64,000 nucleotides of DNA from Myxococcus xanthus (GTDB taxonomy: Bacteria > Myxococcota > Myxococcia > Myxococcales > Myxococcaceae). Below the pieces are notes generated by a model. It was not told the origin of the DNA. It did no database searches and saw only the letters and a program-made list of their open reading frames with translations. Position numbers and translations under genes: made by a program. This document shows positions 8,474 through 16,871 of this stretch, piece by piece (within the stretch, counting starts at the first letter, position 1; every line of letters starts with the position of its first letter). The stretch spans positions 4,467,001-4,531,000 of the forward strand of contig NZ_CP017174.1 of assembly GCF_006402735.1 (NCBI RefSeq), in the 5' to 3' direction.

Positions 8474-10183
8474 CTACTCGTTCCCGGCGCCCTTCGGGGG
8501 GCCTTCGCTGCCCATCGGGGACAGCCGGGCGGACAGGGCTCCGGCCTGCTCGTGGGCCATCTTGTCCCGCGGTGAGCGGTAGTACTGCATGGGCGAATGG
8601 TGCAGGAAGTTCGACACCCGGCTCGTGTACAGACAGGCGTACTGCTCCACCTGGTAGCCAAAGCGGCTGTTCTCGTTGCCTTCCTTGAAGAGCAGTCCCC
8701 AGTACGGGTTGAAGCCTTCCTCCACGTCCTGCTCGAGCGTGTCCGCGACCTCGTTGGCCTCTTTCAAGGCCCGCCGCATCCGGTCCAGCTCCAACTTTGT
8801 CTGCTTGCGGAGCTCCTCCACGCCCAGCCGCTCATCCGGCGCCAGCTGTTCGCGCTCCAGCCGCCGCTCCAGGATGTTGAGCAGCGTCTTGTGGTGGTTC
8901 ACCTCGTCGTCCAGGCGCTCACGGAGCACCTCCACCTGCGACAGCGTTCCAATCTCCTCCTGCCGCGTCGCCGTGTACGTGATTTCGTCCTCAATCTCCT
9001 GGACCACCATGCACGTGCGCCACAGCGACGACTTCTTCGACTTCAGGATGTCGCCGTAGATGTGGTCGCCCACGTACAGGATGTTCTCGCCCCGGTAGCC
9101 CGTCAGCTCCTCGAAGCGCGCCAGGTTGCCGCCCGAGTACACCTTGCCGCGCTCCAGCGACGAGGCCTCGCCCACCACGCGGCCTTCCTCCGTGGAGGCA
9201 TCCAGCTCCAGGAAGGGGTGCGAGTCGGTGAAGAAGCCCGGCTTGCCCGCCGACGTCACCACCACGTCGAAGTAGTTCCTCCAGCTCGGATACTCCGCGA
9301 GCTGTCCGTCCAGGAGGTACTTCATCACCGCGTCCGTGTAGTCCCACGCGGAGTTCGTCAGCAGGAACAGCCGCTTCCCACCCGAGCGCAGCTTGTGCAA
9401 TGCCGGCCCCAGCTCCGGGTCCAGGAACACGTAGCGCGCCAGGTCCTTGCGCACCTCGCGCTTGAGCGAGTTGTCCCGATGCACCGTGTCGATGGCCTCC
9501 CGGATGTCGTCGTACAGCTTGCCGTACTGGACCGTGTGGCCCAGCGACTCCAGCAGCTCGATGATGCCCGCGAACAGGCACGTCTCCGGCAACGCGAACA
9601 ACGTGTCGTTCCACGCGAACTGCGGGTTTCGCAGCCGCACGCGCTTGTTCCGGTACAGCTCACGCGAGACCTCGCGCTTCAGCGGGCGCAGCCCGTGGTA
9701 CGCGCGGCCCACGTGGCCGAAGCGGTCCATCTTCAGGATGTTGCCGTTGACGCGGTCCACCGCCAGCCCGCGCATCACGAAGTGATGGTCGTACAGCAGC
9801 CCGCCCACCACCGGCGGATAGCCGTACTCGCTCACCAGCTTCGCCAGCGTCATGTCGAACGACAGCTGCTCCAGCCGGCGCATGTGATAGATGGCCAACG
9901 TGTAATCCATGTCGAAGCCGAACAGTTCGACACTGGCCATGCGCAGGTTGCGGTTGACGAAGATGTCCCGCGCCCGTTGCACCACCACCTGGCGCTCGCG
10001 GGGCGACGTGAGCAGCCGCGTGAGCTCCTCGTCGGCGAGCAGTCCACCGGCTCGCTGCGCGGCGTCCTCGGCGCGGGCTCGATTGAGGGGAGAACGGAAG
10101 CTCCCGTGAAGCGGGTCCGGCGCGGGCCCACCCGGGATGGGACGGAACGGGGAAAGTGATGGTGCCAAGGGACTCAGACACAT
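8474..10183 (-). CDS. HAD-type 5'-nucleotidase (purine IMP/GMP class)
   Basis: A 569-residue cytosolic enzyme of the eukaryote-like 5'-nucleotidase family (cN-II type), which dephosphorylates purine nucleoside monophosphates. HAD motif I is FGFDMDYTLA with the two catalytic aspartates at about 91 and 93. Motif II is FLLTNSAWDYT, and the motif III/IV region is YVGDHIYGDILKSKK. A long charged helical part follows (about 420-500). The C-terminus ends in a flexible Gly/Pro stretch. ATG 10183 was chosen: the frame is open to 10306 but the extra residues are Arg/Gly-rich and lie over the divergent gene's promoter. No clear ribosome-binding site precedes it, so the mRNA may be near-leaderless. Confidence 0.85.
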   Translation of the reverse strand: MCLSPLAPSLSPFRPIPGGPAPDPLHGSFRSPLNRARAEDAAQRAGGLLADEELTRLLTSPRERQVVVQRARDIFVNRNLRMASVELFGFDMDYTLAIYHMRRLEQLSFDMTLAKLVSEYGYPPVVGGLLYDHHFVMRGLAVDRVNGNILKMDRFGHVGRAYHGLRPLKREVSRELYRNKRVRLRNPQFAWNDTLFALPETCLFAGIIELLESLGHTVQYGKLYDDIREAIDTVHRDNSLKREVRKDLARYVFLDPELGPALHKLRSGGKRLFLLTNSAWDYTDAVMKYLLDGQLAEYPSWRNYFDVVVTSAGKPGFFTDSHPFLELDASTEEGRVVGEASSLERGKVYSGGNLARFEELTGYRGENILYVGDHIYGDILKSKKSSLWRTCMVVQEIEDEITYTATRQEEIGTLSQVEVLRERLDDEVNHHKTLLNILERRLEREQLAPDERLGVEELRKQTKLELDRMRRALKEANEVADTLEQDVEEGFNPYWGLLFKEGNENSRFGYQVEQYACLYTSRVSNFLHHSPMQYYRSPRDKMAHEQAGALSARLSPMGSEGPPKGAGNE

Positions 10184-10255
10184 AACACGCGTGTGGGTGG
10201 CCCGGCTCTTACCTTGCGGGGCTTGGAGTCGGCATGGCACGCTCCGGGGTCTGCG

Positions 10256-10567
10256 ATGCGCTCGCCCACCCGACGACAGCCCTCGGAGGCCCCCGAGGCG
10301 GTTCAAGCTCGCCTGTCCGCCCGGATCGCCGCGCTCGAAGATCGGGTTCGCCGCCTGGAGGCCCGGTTGCGTCTGAAAGTCGCCGCCACCGAGCCCGCCG
10401 CGCGAAGAGCCGCCCAGCGTACGGCCGAGCGCCCGGCCCGGGCCCGTCCCCGCTGCCCGGGGTGCACGCTGGAGCTGCCGCGTGGCCGCCGCGGTGAGTC
10501 GTGCGTGTGGTGTGGCTTCGTCTTTTCCGCCGTCACGCGGCGACGTCCGGCGCGAAAGAAGCGATGA
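10256..10567 (+). CDS. Small coiled-coil/zinc-ribbon protein
   Basis: A 103-residue protein, not recognised. The first half is a short coiled coil (ARIAALEDRVRRLEARL). The C-terminal half has CPGC and, 18 residues on, CVWC, a likely zinc ribbon, and the protein ends in a basic tail (RRRPARKKR). ATG 10256 is preferred over an earlier in-frame ATG at 10193 because the latter adds only low-complexity residues. Its TGA overlaps the ATG of the pseudokinase gene (ATGA), so the two are translationally coupled and probably work together. Nucleic-acid binding or scaffolding is possible, and nothing more can be claimed. Confidence 0.65.
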   Translation: MRSPTRRQPSEAPEAVQARLSARIAALEDRVRRLEARLRLKVAATEPAARRAAQRTAERPARARPRCPGCTLELPRGRRGESCVWCGFVFSAVTRRRPARKKR

Positions 10568-12660
10568 CGGCCACGTATCGGCTGACGAGCAAGGTGGAAG
10601 GCGGGGAACTGGCCGAGCTGTATCAGGGCATCGAGCTCCCCGGCATCCCCGTGGTGGTGAAGCTCTTCCACCCCAGGACGTCCGATCCGGCCTACGCCCA
10701 TGACCTGGCGGAGACGACGCGGCTGCTCCAGCCCGTGCGGCACCCGGGCATCCTCCACGTCGTGGACCTGGGCGTCATCCGCCAGCGCCTGGCCGTGGTC
10801 CGCGAGGACGTGGACGGCTTCACCCTGGGCACCGCGCTCCAGCGCCTGCACTCCAAGGACGTGGTGCTGCCGCCCACCGTGGCGCTCCACATCATCATCC
10901 AGCTCCTGGAGGCCCTGCATCAGGCGCACGAGGCGGGCGTGGTGCACGGCGCCATCACCCCGGGCAACGTGGTGCTGTCGCATGACGGCCTGCCCGCGGT
11001 GTGCGACTTCGGCGCGCTGCGCGCCCTCATGGCCGTGCCCCAGCTGCGCAAGTCGTTTGGCCACCGGGGCCGCGGCACGTACCGCGCGCCGGAAGTCACG
11101 CGGGGCGAGCCGCACTCCGCGCAGTCGGACATCTACTCGCTCGGCGCCATTGCCTACGAGCTGCTCACCCAGCGTGAGCCCGTAGTGCCCGGCAGCGGCG
11201 GGGTGTCCACGCGGCGCAGCGAGGCCTTGCCGCCGCCCAGCCGCGTGGACCGGCGCATCAATTCACGGCTGGACCCGCTCATCCTCCGCGCGCTGGAGCC
11301 CACGCCCCAGCGCCGCTTCCGCTCCTGTGGCGAGTTCGCCACGTCGCTTCGCAATCAGCTCGCGGCCAGCGGCGGCATGCCCTCGGCGGACGACGTTCGC
11401 CGCTTCGTGCGGGAGCTGTTCCCCAACGAGATGAGCCTCGTCAGCTCGGGGCCCCCGCCGTTCAAGGAGCCCTTCACGCTGGAGCCCATCTCCGGCGCGG
11501 AGATGGACGACCTGCGCGCGGAGGAGCTCGAGAAGTCCGTGGTTCAGCGCGCCCCATACAGCCGCGCGCTGACCGAGGACGAGGCCAACGCGGAGACGCA
11601 GCAGGCCTCCGAGCCCGCGTTCGAGGAGTACCGCCCGGAGCTGTACGAGCGGGACGTGGCGGACGTGGCCACGCGGGTGCGGGCGCCCTCGGGCGCGTCC
11701 GCCTCCGACGCCACCGCCGCGCCGGGGGAAGATGACACCGGGCCCGCTCCCGCCGGACCGCTGGAGCAGGGGTGGGAAGCGCCGCCGGGCGCCGCTCCGC
11801 CGAAGCCTCGCCGCCAGCAGTCGTCGGTGGGGGGAGGGAGCGGCCACACCCGCATCGGGCGAAATCCGCGCCTCAAGGTCGTGGAGGACTTCTCCGCGCC
11901 CGAGCCGTCCGCGGATGACGAGGGCTCGGTCTCCGTCTCCGCGCCAGGTCGCCGCGGCGCCCGGGTCCGCCGCGCTCCCGCGGAGGCCAAGGGGCCCAAG
12001 ACGATTCCGGACGTGTTGCCCGCGGTGCAGCCGGCCTCGGCGCGAGCGCGTGACGACATCGCGATGCCGCCGTCCGATCCGGCGTTGCCTTCGACTTCCG
12101 ACGTGCACCGGCGCCTGGTGAGCGCGGAGCAGCGGTTGTCCGTGGCCCAGCACCGGTATGGACGCCGGTTGGGCATCGCGGCGGCCATCGCCGGGGTGGG
12201 GTTGGTCACCTTCCTGGTGGCCGCGTGGCAGCTCGGTGGTGATACCGCACCCGCACCGGAGGAGGCCCTGCGGGAGGCGAAGGCCGAGGCAGCTCCCGTG
12301 GGCCCACCGCCCGCCATGCCCATCGCGCCGCCGCCGCCGGTGCCGGTGCCGGCGCGTCCGCTTGCTCCAGAAGCCGCGTCGCGAGGGGGCGAGGAGGACG
12401 CGGCCCCCGAGCCGAAGCCTCCCTCGAAGTCTCAGCGCGCGTATGTCACCATCACCACCAATGTGCCGGCGGCCGTCTACGTCGACGGCACGCGGCTGAG
12501 CAGTCGTACGCCCCTCAACCGATACCCCGTCAAGGTGGGCACCCGGCGCATCAAGCTGGTGTCCGTCGCCACCGGTGAGCCCAAGGAGCTGGACCTGCGC
12601 ATCAAGCGGGGGCAGCACCTCAAGGTCCTGGTGGACTCGTTCACGTCTCCGAGGCGGTGA
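10564..12660 (+). CDS. Membrane Ser/Thr pseudokinase with periplasmic PEGA domain
   Basis: A 698-residue protein. Residues about 5-280 have a Hanks-type kinase fold: the ATP lysine is present (VVVKLF, K33) and DFG is kept (148-150), but the catalytic loop reads HGAITPGN (128-135) where active kinases have HRDxKxxN, so the catalytic Asp and the loop Lys are absent. The glycine loop is also degenerate. This predicts a pseudokinase. A long acidic, Pro/Ala-rich linker (about 290-530) follows, then one transmembrane helix (about 536-558), a Pro-rich stretch, and a C-terminal PEGA domain (about 626-698, ITTNVPAAVYVDGTRL) outside the membrane. ATG 10564 overlaps the upstream stop. The response-regulator gene starts 2 bases after. 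Confidence 0.85.
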   Translation: MTATYRLTSKVEGGELAELYQGIELPGIPVVVKLFHPRTSDPAYAHDLAETTRLLQPVRHPGILHVVDLGVIRQRLAVVREDVDGFTLGTALQRLHSKDVVLPPTVALHIIIQLLEALHQAHEAGVVHGAITPGNVVLSHDGLPAVCDFGALRALMAVPQLRKSFGHRGRGTYRAPEVTRGEPHSAQSDIYSLGAIAYELLTQREPVVPGSGGVSTRRSEALPPPSRVDRRINSRLDPLILRALEPTPQRRFRSCGEFATSLRNQLAASGGMPSADDVRRFVRELFPNEMSLVSSGPPPFKEPFTLEPISGAEMDDLRAEELEKSVVQRAPYSRALTEDEANAETQQASEPAFEEYRPELYERDVADVATRVRAPSGASASDATAAPGEDDTGPAPAGPLEQGWEAPPGAAPPKPRRQQSSVGGGSGHTRIGRNPRLKVVEDFSAPEPSADDEGSVSVSAPGRRGARVRRAPAEAKGPKTIPDVLPAVQPASARARDDIAMPPSDPALPSTSDVHRRLVSAEQRLSVAQHRYGRRLGIAAAIAGVGLVTFLVAAWQLGGDTAPAPEEALREAKAEAAPVGPPPAMPIAPPPPVPVPARPLAPEAASRGGEEDAAPEPKPPSKSQRAYVTITTNVPAAVYVDGTRLSSRTPLNRYPVKVGTRRIKLVSVATGEPKELDLRIKRGQHLKVLVDSFTSPRR

Positions 12661-12662
12661 CC

Positions 12663-13328
12663 ATGGACCCGACCCGCATCTTCGTCGTCGAGGATCAACC
12701 CCAGCTCCTCAAGAACCTGGTGAAGGTGCTGGCCACCTTTCCCGAACTGGAGGTGGTAGGCACCTCCCAGGAAGGGGAGGCCGCGGTGGAGGACATCGTC
12801 CAGCTCCGCCCCCAGCTCGTCCTCCTGGACCTGGAGTTGCCCGGCATCAACGGCATCCAGGTGACCCAGCGGGTGAAGCGCCGCGCCCCGGAGGTGGAGA
12901 TCCTCATCCTCACGTCCTTCGACGACGAGACGAAGGTCTATGAGGCCATCCAGGCCGGGGCCTCCGGCTACCTGGTGAAGCGGGTGGGGCCGGAGAAGAT
13001 CCGCTCCGGCATCCAGGAGGTGATGGAGGGCGGAACGGTCCTGGAGCCCATCATCGCCAAGCGTTTCTGGAACTACTTCCAGTCCGTCCAGGCGAAGTCC
13101 ACCCAGGAGGAGAAGAAGCCGGAGAACCCCTGGGCGCTCACGCCGCTGGAGTTCGAGGTGCTGCGCTACGTGGCCAAGGGCCTGTCCAACGCCGAGGTGG
13201 GGCACGTGATGACGCTGGAGCGGCGGACGGTGCGCACGCACCTGTCGCATATCTACCGGAAGATGGGCGTCAACTCTCACGTGGAGGCCGTGGTGATGGC
13301 CCTGCGTGCGGGTGTCGTGGATCTATAG
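12663..13328 (+). CDS. NarL/FixJ-type response regulator
   Basis: A 221-residue two-domain regulator. The receiver domain (about 1-125) has the acidic pair ED (10-11), the phospho-acceptor D56 in LVLLDLELPG, the switch Thr in LTSFDD, and Lys in YLVKR. The C-terminal LuxR-type helix-turn-helix (about 155-215) shows LTPLEFEVLRYVAKGLSNAEVG and RTVRTHLSHIYRKMGV. It should bind DNA when phosphorylated. No histidine kinase lies beside it. Instead it immediately follows the pseudokinase-PEGA gene in the same operon, so the partner may be that protein or a distant kinase. ATG 12663 is preferred to GTG 12657. Confidence 0.9.
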   Translation: MDPTRIFVVEDQPQLLKNLVKVLATFPELEVVGTSQEGEAAVEDIVQLRPQLVLLDLELPGINGIQVTQRVKRRAPEVEILILTSFDDETKVYEAIQAGASGYLVKRVGPEKIRSGIQEVMEGGTVLEPIIAKRFWNYFQSVQAKSTQEEKKPENPWALTPLEFEVLRYVAKGLSNAEVGHVMTLERRTVRTHLSHIYRKMGVNSHVEAVVMALRAGVVDL

Positions 13329-13355
13329 CCACGCTCTGGTTAGGTTCGGGGTCCT

Positions 13356-14669
13356 ATGTCCAAGGCTTCCCCGAGCAAAGTACCCACTCGCGTGGCGGAC
13401 CCCGCACTCGAGTCCCTGTTCGACGTCCACGAGGCCACGCTTCCCAACGGCCTCCAGGTGCGGCTGCTCGCCAACCACCAGGCTCCCGTTGTCAGCCTCT
13501 ACACCGTGTTCCAGGTCGGCAGTCGCAACGAGCGGCCCGGCATCACCGGCATCAGTCACCTGTTCGAGCACATGATGTTCAACGGGGCGAAGAAGTACGG
13601 CCCCAAGATGTTCGACAAGACGCTGGAGTCCAACGGCGGCCGCTCGAACGCGTACACGTCCACCGACCTGACGGTGTACTACGACGACTTCTCCGCCGAC
13701 GCGTTGGAGACGGTGCTGGACCTGGAGTCGGACCGGATGCGCTCGCTGCGCATCTCCCAGGAGACGCTCACCAGCGAGCGCGAGGTGGTGAAGGAAGAGC
13801 GCCGCGTCCGCGTGGACAACGACATCTTCGGCATCATGGACGAGGAGCTGGGCACGCTCGTCTACAAGGCGCATCCCTACCGCTGGCCTGTCATCGGATG
13901 GATGGCGGACATCGAGGCCATCCGCCGCGAGGACTGCCAGGACTACTTCCGCACCTACTACGCGCCCAACAACGCCGTGCTCTACATCGTCGGGGCCATC
14001 GACCCGAAGAAGACGCTGGCGCTGGTGCGCAAGTACTACGGGAGCATCCCCAAGGGCCCCGCGCCCGCGGCGGTTCTCAACTCCGAGCCCGAGCAGAAGG
14101 GCGAGCGCCGCGCCGAGGTCCGCCACCCCGCGCAGTCCCCCGCGCTGATGCTGGGCTTCCGGGGGCCGGCCGCGCGCGATGACGACACCTTCGTGCTGGA
14201 CGTCATCCAGTACGTGCTGACGAAGGGGGAGGGGAGCCGGCTGATCCGCTCGCTGGTGTACGAGCAGAAGTTGGCCGTGTCGCTGATGCTCGACTGGAGC
14301 TGGCGCATCGACCCGGGCACCATCCTCTTCTACCTGGCCCTGAAGCCGGACTCCGACCCGAAGAAGGTGGAGGCCGCGCTGTACGCCGAACTGGAGAAGG
14401 TCGCGCGCGAGGGCATCACCGAGCGCGAGCTGCAGAAGGCGCAGAACAACCTGCGCTCGGACCACCTGCGCGAGCTGGCCACGAACAGCGGCCGGGCGCA
14501 TGCCCTGGGCCACTACGAGGCGCTGCTCGGCGACTGGCGCCGGTTGCTGACGCTGCCCTCCACCTACGCCTCCATCACCAACGACCAGGTCAAGGCCGTG
14601 GCCGCGAAGTACTTCGCGCCCGAGCACCGCTCCGTGGTGACGCTGGTTCCCGCGCCCACCGAAGCCTGA
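13356..14669 (+). CDS. M16-family zinc peptidase, catalytic subunit
   Basis: A 437-residue pitrilysin/processing-peptidase-type protein. The inverted zinc motif HxxEH is present as HLFEH (68-72), with the distal glutamate expected in the KEERRVRVDN helix. The C-terminal M16 half carries the usual YVLTKGEGSRLIRSLVYEQ segment. No signal peptide is visible, so the location is probably cytoplasmic. Members cleave peptides or process precursors as heterodimers. The gene 29 bases downstream encodes a second M16 protein that lacks HxxEH, the typical catalytic/non-catalytic pair. Confidence 0.9.
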   Translation: MSKASPSKVPTRVADPALESLFDVHEATLPNGLQVRLLANHQAPVVSLYTVFQVGSRNERPGITGISHLFEHMMFNGAKKYGPKMFDKTLESNGGRSNAYTSTDLTVYYDDFSADALETVLDLESDRMRSLRISQETLTSEREVVKEERRVRVDNDIFGIMDEELGTLVYKAHPYRWPVIGWMADIEAIRREDCQDYFRTYYAPNNAVLYIVGAIDPKKTLALVRKYYGSIPKGPAPAAVLNSEPEQKGERRAEVRHPAQSPALMLGFRGPAARDDDTFVLDVIQYVLTKGEGSRLIRSLVYEQKLAVSLMLDWSWRIDPGTILFYLALKPDSDPKKVEAALYAELEKVAREGITERELQKAQNNLRSDHLRELATNSGRAHALGHYEALLGDWRRLLTLPSTYASITNDQVKAVAAKYFAPEHRSVVTLVPAPTEA

Positions 14670-14698
14670 GCCCGGCCCGTACAAGGAAACCTCCCGAT

Positions 14699-16156
14699 AT
14701 GGCCTCTCGCAAGAGCCCCTCCCGAAAGTCCCCCGCACGTCCGGCGAAGCGCGCCGGCGGCAAGGCCCCCGTTGCCCGCAAGGCTTCGTCCGCGCGCAAG
14801 GCCTCGCCGAAGCGTGGCGCGCCACGCGCCACGACGAGCGCCCTCACGCTTCCCACGCTGCACGAAAGCACCACGTCCAGTGGCCTGAAGGTCATCGCCG
14901 CCGAGCGCGGCCCCCTGCCCATGGTGTCCGTGCGACTGGTGATTCGCGCGGGCAGCGCCACCGATCCGGATGGCAAGCACGGCCTGGCGGACTTCACCGC
15001 CCGGCTGCTGCGCCGGGGCACCCGCCGGCTGAACGCGCAGGCCATCGACGAAGCGGTGGAGTTCGTCGGTGCCAGCCTGGGCGTGGGTGTGAGTGAAGAC
15101 ACGCTGTCGGTGGCCCTCACTACGCCGTCCGAGCATTTCGTGCCGATGCTCGGCATCCTGGGCCAGTTGGTGCGCGAGCCCACGTTCCCGCAGTCCGAAG
15201 TGGACGATGCGCGCGAGCGCGAGCTGGCGCAGTTCGCCAATGACCTGGACGACCCGTCCATCATCGCCGACCGAGCCATGGTCCGCGCGCTCTGGGGCAA
15301 CCACCCCTACGGCCATGACGTGGGCGGTTCGTCGAAGACCGTGAAGACCTTCACGCGTGATGACGTGGTTCGCTTCCACCAGGAGCGCATGGGCCCGAAG
15401 GTGTCCATGCTCATCGTGGTGGGGGCGATGGACCCGCAGCGCGTGGCGGCCGCGGCGGAAGATGCCTTCGCGGATTGGACGGGCGGGCCGGACGCGCCCG
15501 TGGCCATTCCCGCGCCGGAGCGCATTGCCCTGGGTGGGCGGGTCATCATCGTGGACAAGCCGGACCAGACGCAGTCGCAGGTGCGGCTGGGCGGCCCCGG
15601 CATGCGCATGGGCCATGAGGACTACTTCCCGGCCACGGCGATGAACATCGCCCTGGGCGGTGGATTCACCTCGCGCCTGATGAACGAGATTCGCGTCAAC
15701 CGCGGCCTCACGTACGGCGTCAGCTCGTGGTTCGACTCGATGAACGCGGCCGGCGTCTTCGCGCTGTCCACCTTCACCAAGACGGAGTCCACGCGCGAAA
15801 TCATCGACGTGGCGCTGGCGGAGATTGGCGGCGTCCGGGAGAAGGGGCTCAAGCCCCGCGAGCTGGCGGATGCGCAGTCCTACCTCGCCGGCCTGTACCC
15901 GCTGCGCACGGAGACGAACGAGTCCATTGCCGGAAGCATCGCCGAGGCCCGTTTGCACGGGCTGGGGGATGACTGGGTGGAGAGGTTCCGGGACCGGCTG
16001 CGCGCGGTGACGCCGAAGGAAGTCGTGGCCGCCGCGAAGAAGTACTGCTTCGCGCAGGCTCCCGCCGTGGTGGTGCTGGGCAAGGCGGACGTGGTGAAGA
16101 AGCAGCTCAAGGGCCTGGGCCCCATCACCGTGGTGCCGGCGTCGGAGTACGAGTGA
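14699..16156 (+). CDS. M16-family peptidase-like protein, non-catalytic subunit, with Lys/Arg-rich N-tail
   Basis: A 485-residue partner of the upstream M16 enzyme. The position of the zinc motif reads HGLAD instead of HxxEH, so it cannot bind the catalytic zinc in the usual way. The C-terminal substrate-positioning segment is kept (RVNRGLTYGVSSWFDS), as in non-catalytic subunits of M16B pairs. The first 45 residues are a run of Lys, Arg, Ser, Pro and Ala (KSPSRKSPARPAKR and similar), resembling a histone-H1-type tail, which is not normal for the family and might bind nucleic acid or acidic surfaces. Its stop overlaps the GTG of the pseudouridine synthase gene. Confidence 0.85.
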   Translation: MASRKSPSRKSPARPAKRAGGKAPVARKASSARKASPKRGAPRATTSALTLPTLHESTTSSGLKVIAAERGPLPMVSVRLVIRAGSATDPDGKHGLADFTARLLRRGTRRLNAQAIDEAVEFVGASLGVGVSEDTLSVALTTPSEHFVPMLGILGQLVREPTFPQSEVDDARERELAQFANDLDDPSIIADRAMVRALWGNHPYGHDVGGSSKTVKTFTRDDVVRFHQERMGPKVSMLIVVGAMDPQRVAAAAEDAFADWTGGPDAPVAIPAPERIALGGRVIIVDKPDQTQSQVRLGGPGMRMGHEDYFPATAMNIALGGGFTSRLMNEIRVNRGLTYGVSSWFDSMNAAGVFALSTFTKTESTREIIDVALAEIGGVREKGLKPRELADAQSYLAGLYPLRTETNESIAGSIAEARLHGLGDDWVERFRDRLRAVTPKEVVAAAKKYCFAQAPAVVVLGKADVVKKQLKGLGPITVVPASEYE

Positions 16157-16857
16157 CGGACGTCCGCATCCTCTTCGAGGGCGGCGGCGTGCTCGTGGTG
16201 GACAAGCCGCCCGGGATGCTCGTCATTCCCGGGCGCGAAGGCGGCCCCTCGCTCCGGGAACTGCTGGAGACGCAGCGGCGCCAGAAGGTCTTCGTGGTGC
16301 ACCGGTTGGATCGGGACACCTCGGGGGCCCTGGTGTTCGCACTGGACGCCGCGGTGCACCGGGCCCTGTCGGGTGCCTTCGAGACGGGGAAGGTGCGCAA
16401 GCGCTACGTGGCGCTGGTGGAGGGCCGGGTCGAAGCGCCGCAAATGGTGGATGCGCCCCTGGTGGCCGGCAGGAAGGGGCGCATGCGCGTGGCTCGGCCT
16501 GGGGATGCGGAAGCCAAGGCCTCGCGCACCCGCGTGCGGCCCGTGGAGACCTTCGAGCGTGCGTCCCTGGTGGAGGCCGAGCCTCTCACGGGGCGGACGC
16601 ACCAGATTCGCGTGCACCTGCTGTCCCTGGGGCACCCGCTCCTGGTGGACCATCAGTACGGCCGCGAGGCGCCGCTGACGGAGAAGGACCTGGGCGGGGA
16701 AGGGGACTCGGTGGTGCTGTCTCGCACGCCGCTTCATGCCGCGCGTGTGGAGTGGCCTGCCCTGGCAGGTGTCGAGGCACGTGCCGTGGAGGCGCCCGTG
16801 CCCGGGGACATGGCCCGTGCCCGCGAGTTGCTGCGGGCGTCCGTCACTTCACCTTGA
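16153..16857 (+). CDS. RluA-family pseudouridine synthase
   Basis: A 234-residue enzyme that converts uridine to pseudouridine in rRNA or tRNA. The catalytic motif is HRLDRDTSG with the aspartate at residue 53. Other family blocks are present: VLVVDKPPGM near the N-terminus, KRYVALVEG, and GRTHQIRVHLLSLGHPLLVD. There is no S4 domain, so it is closest to the RluA/TruC-like single-domain group. The target position cannot be read from sequence. The start codon is GTG at 16153, overlapping the upstream TGA (GTGA), so it is coupled to the M16 pair. It converges on the next gene with a 14-base gap. Confidence 0.9.
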   Translation: MTDVRILFEGGGVLVVDKPPGMLVIPGREGGPSLRELLETQRRQKVFVVHRLDRDTSGALVFALDAAVHRALSGAFETGKVRKRYVALVEGRVEAPQMVDAPLVAGRKGRMRVARPGDAEAKASRTRVRPVETFERASLVEAEPLTGRTHQIRVHLLSLGHPLLVDHQYGREAPLTEKDLGGEGDSVVLSRTPLHAARVEWPALAGVEARAVEAPVPGDMARARELLRASVTSP

Positions 16858-16871
16858 AGCCTAGGGCCGGT

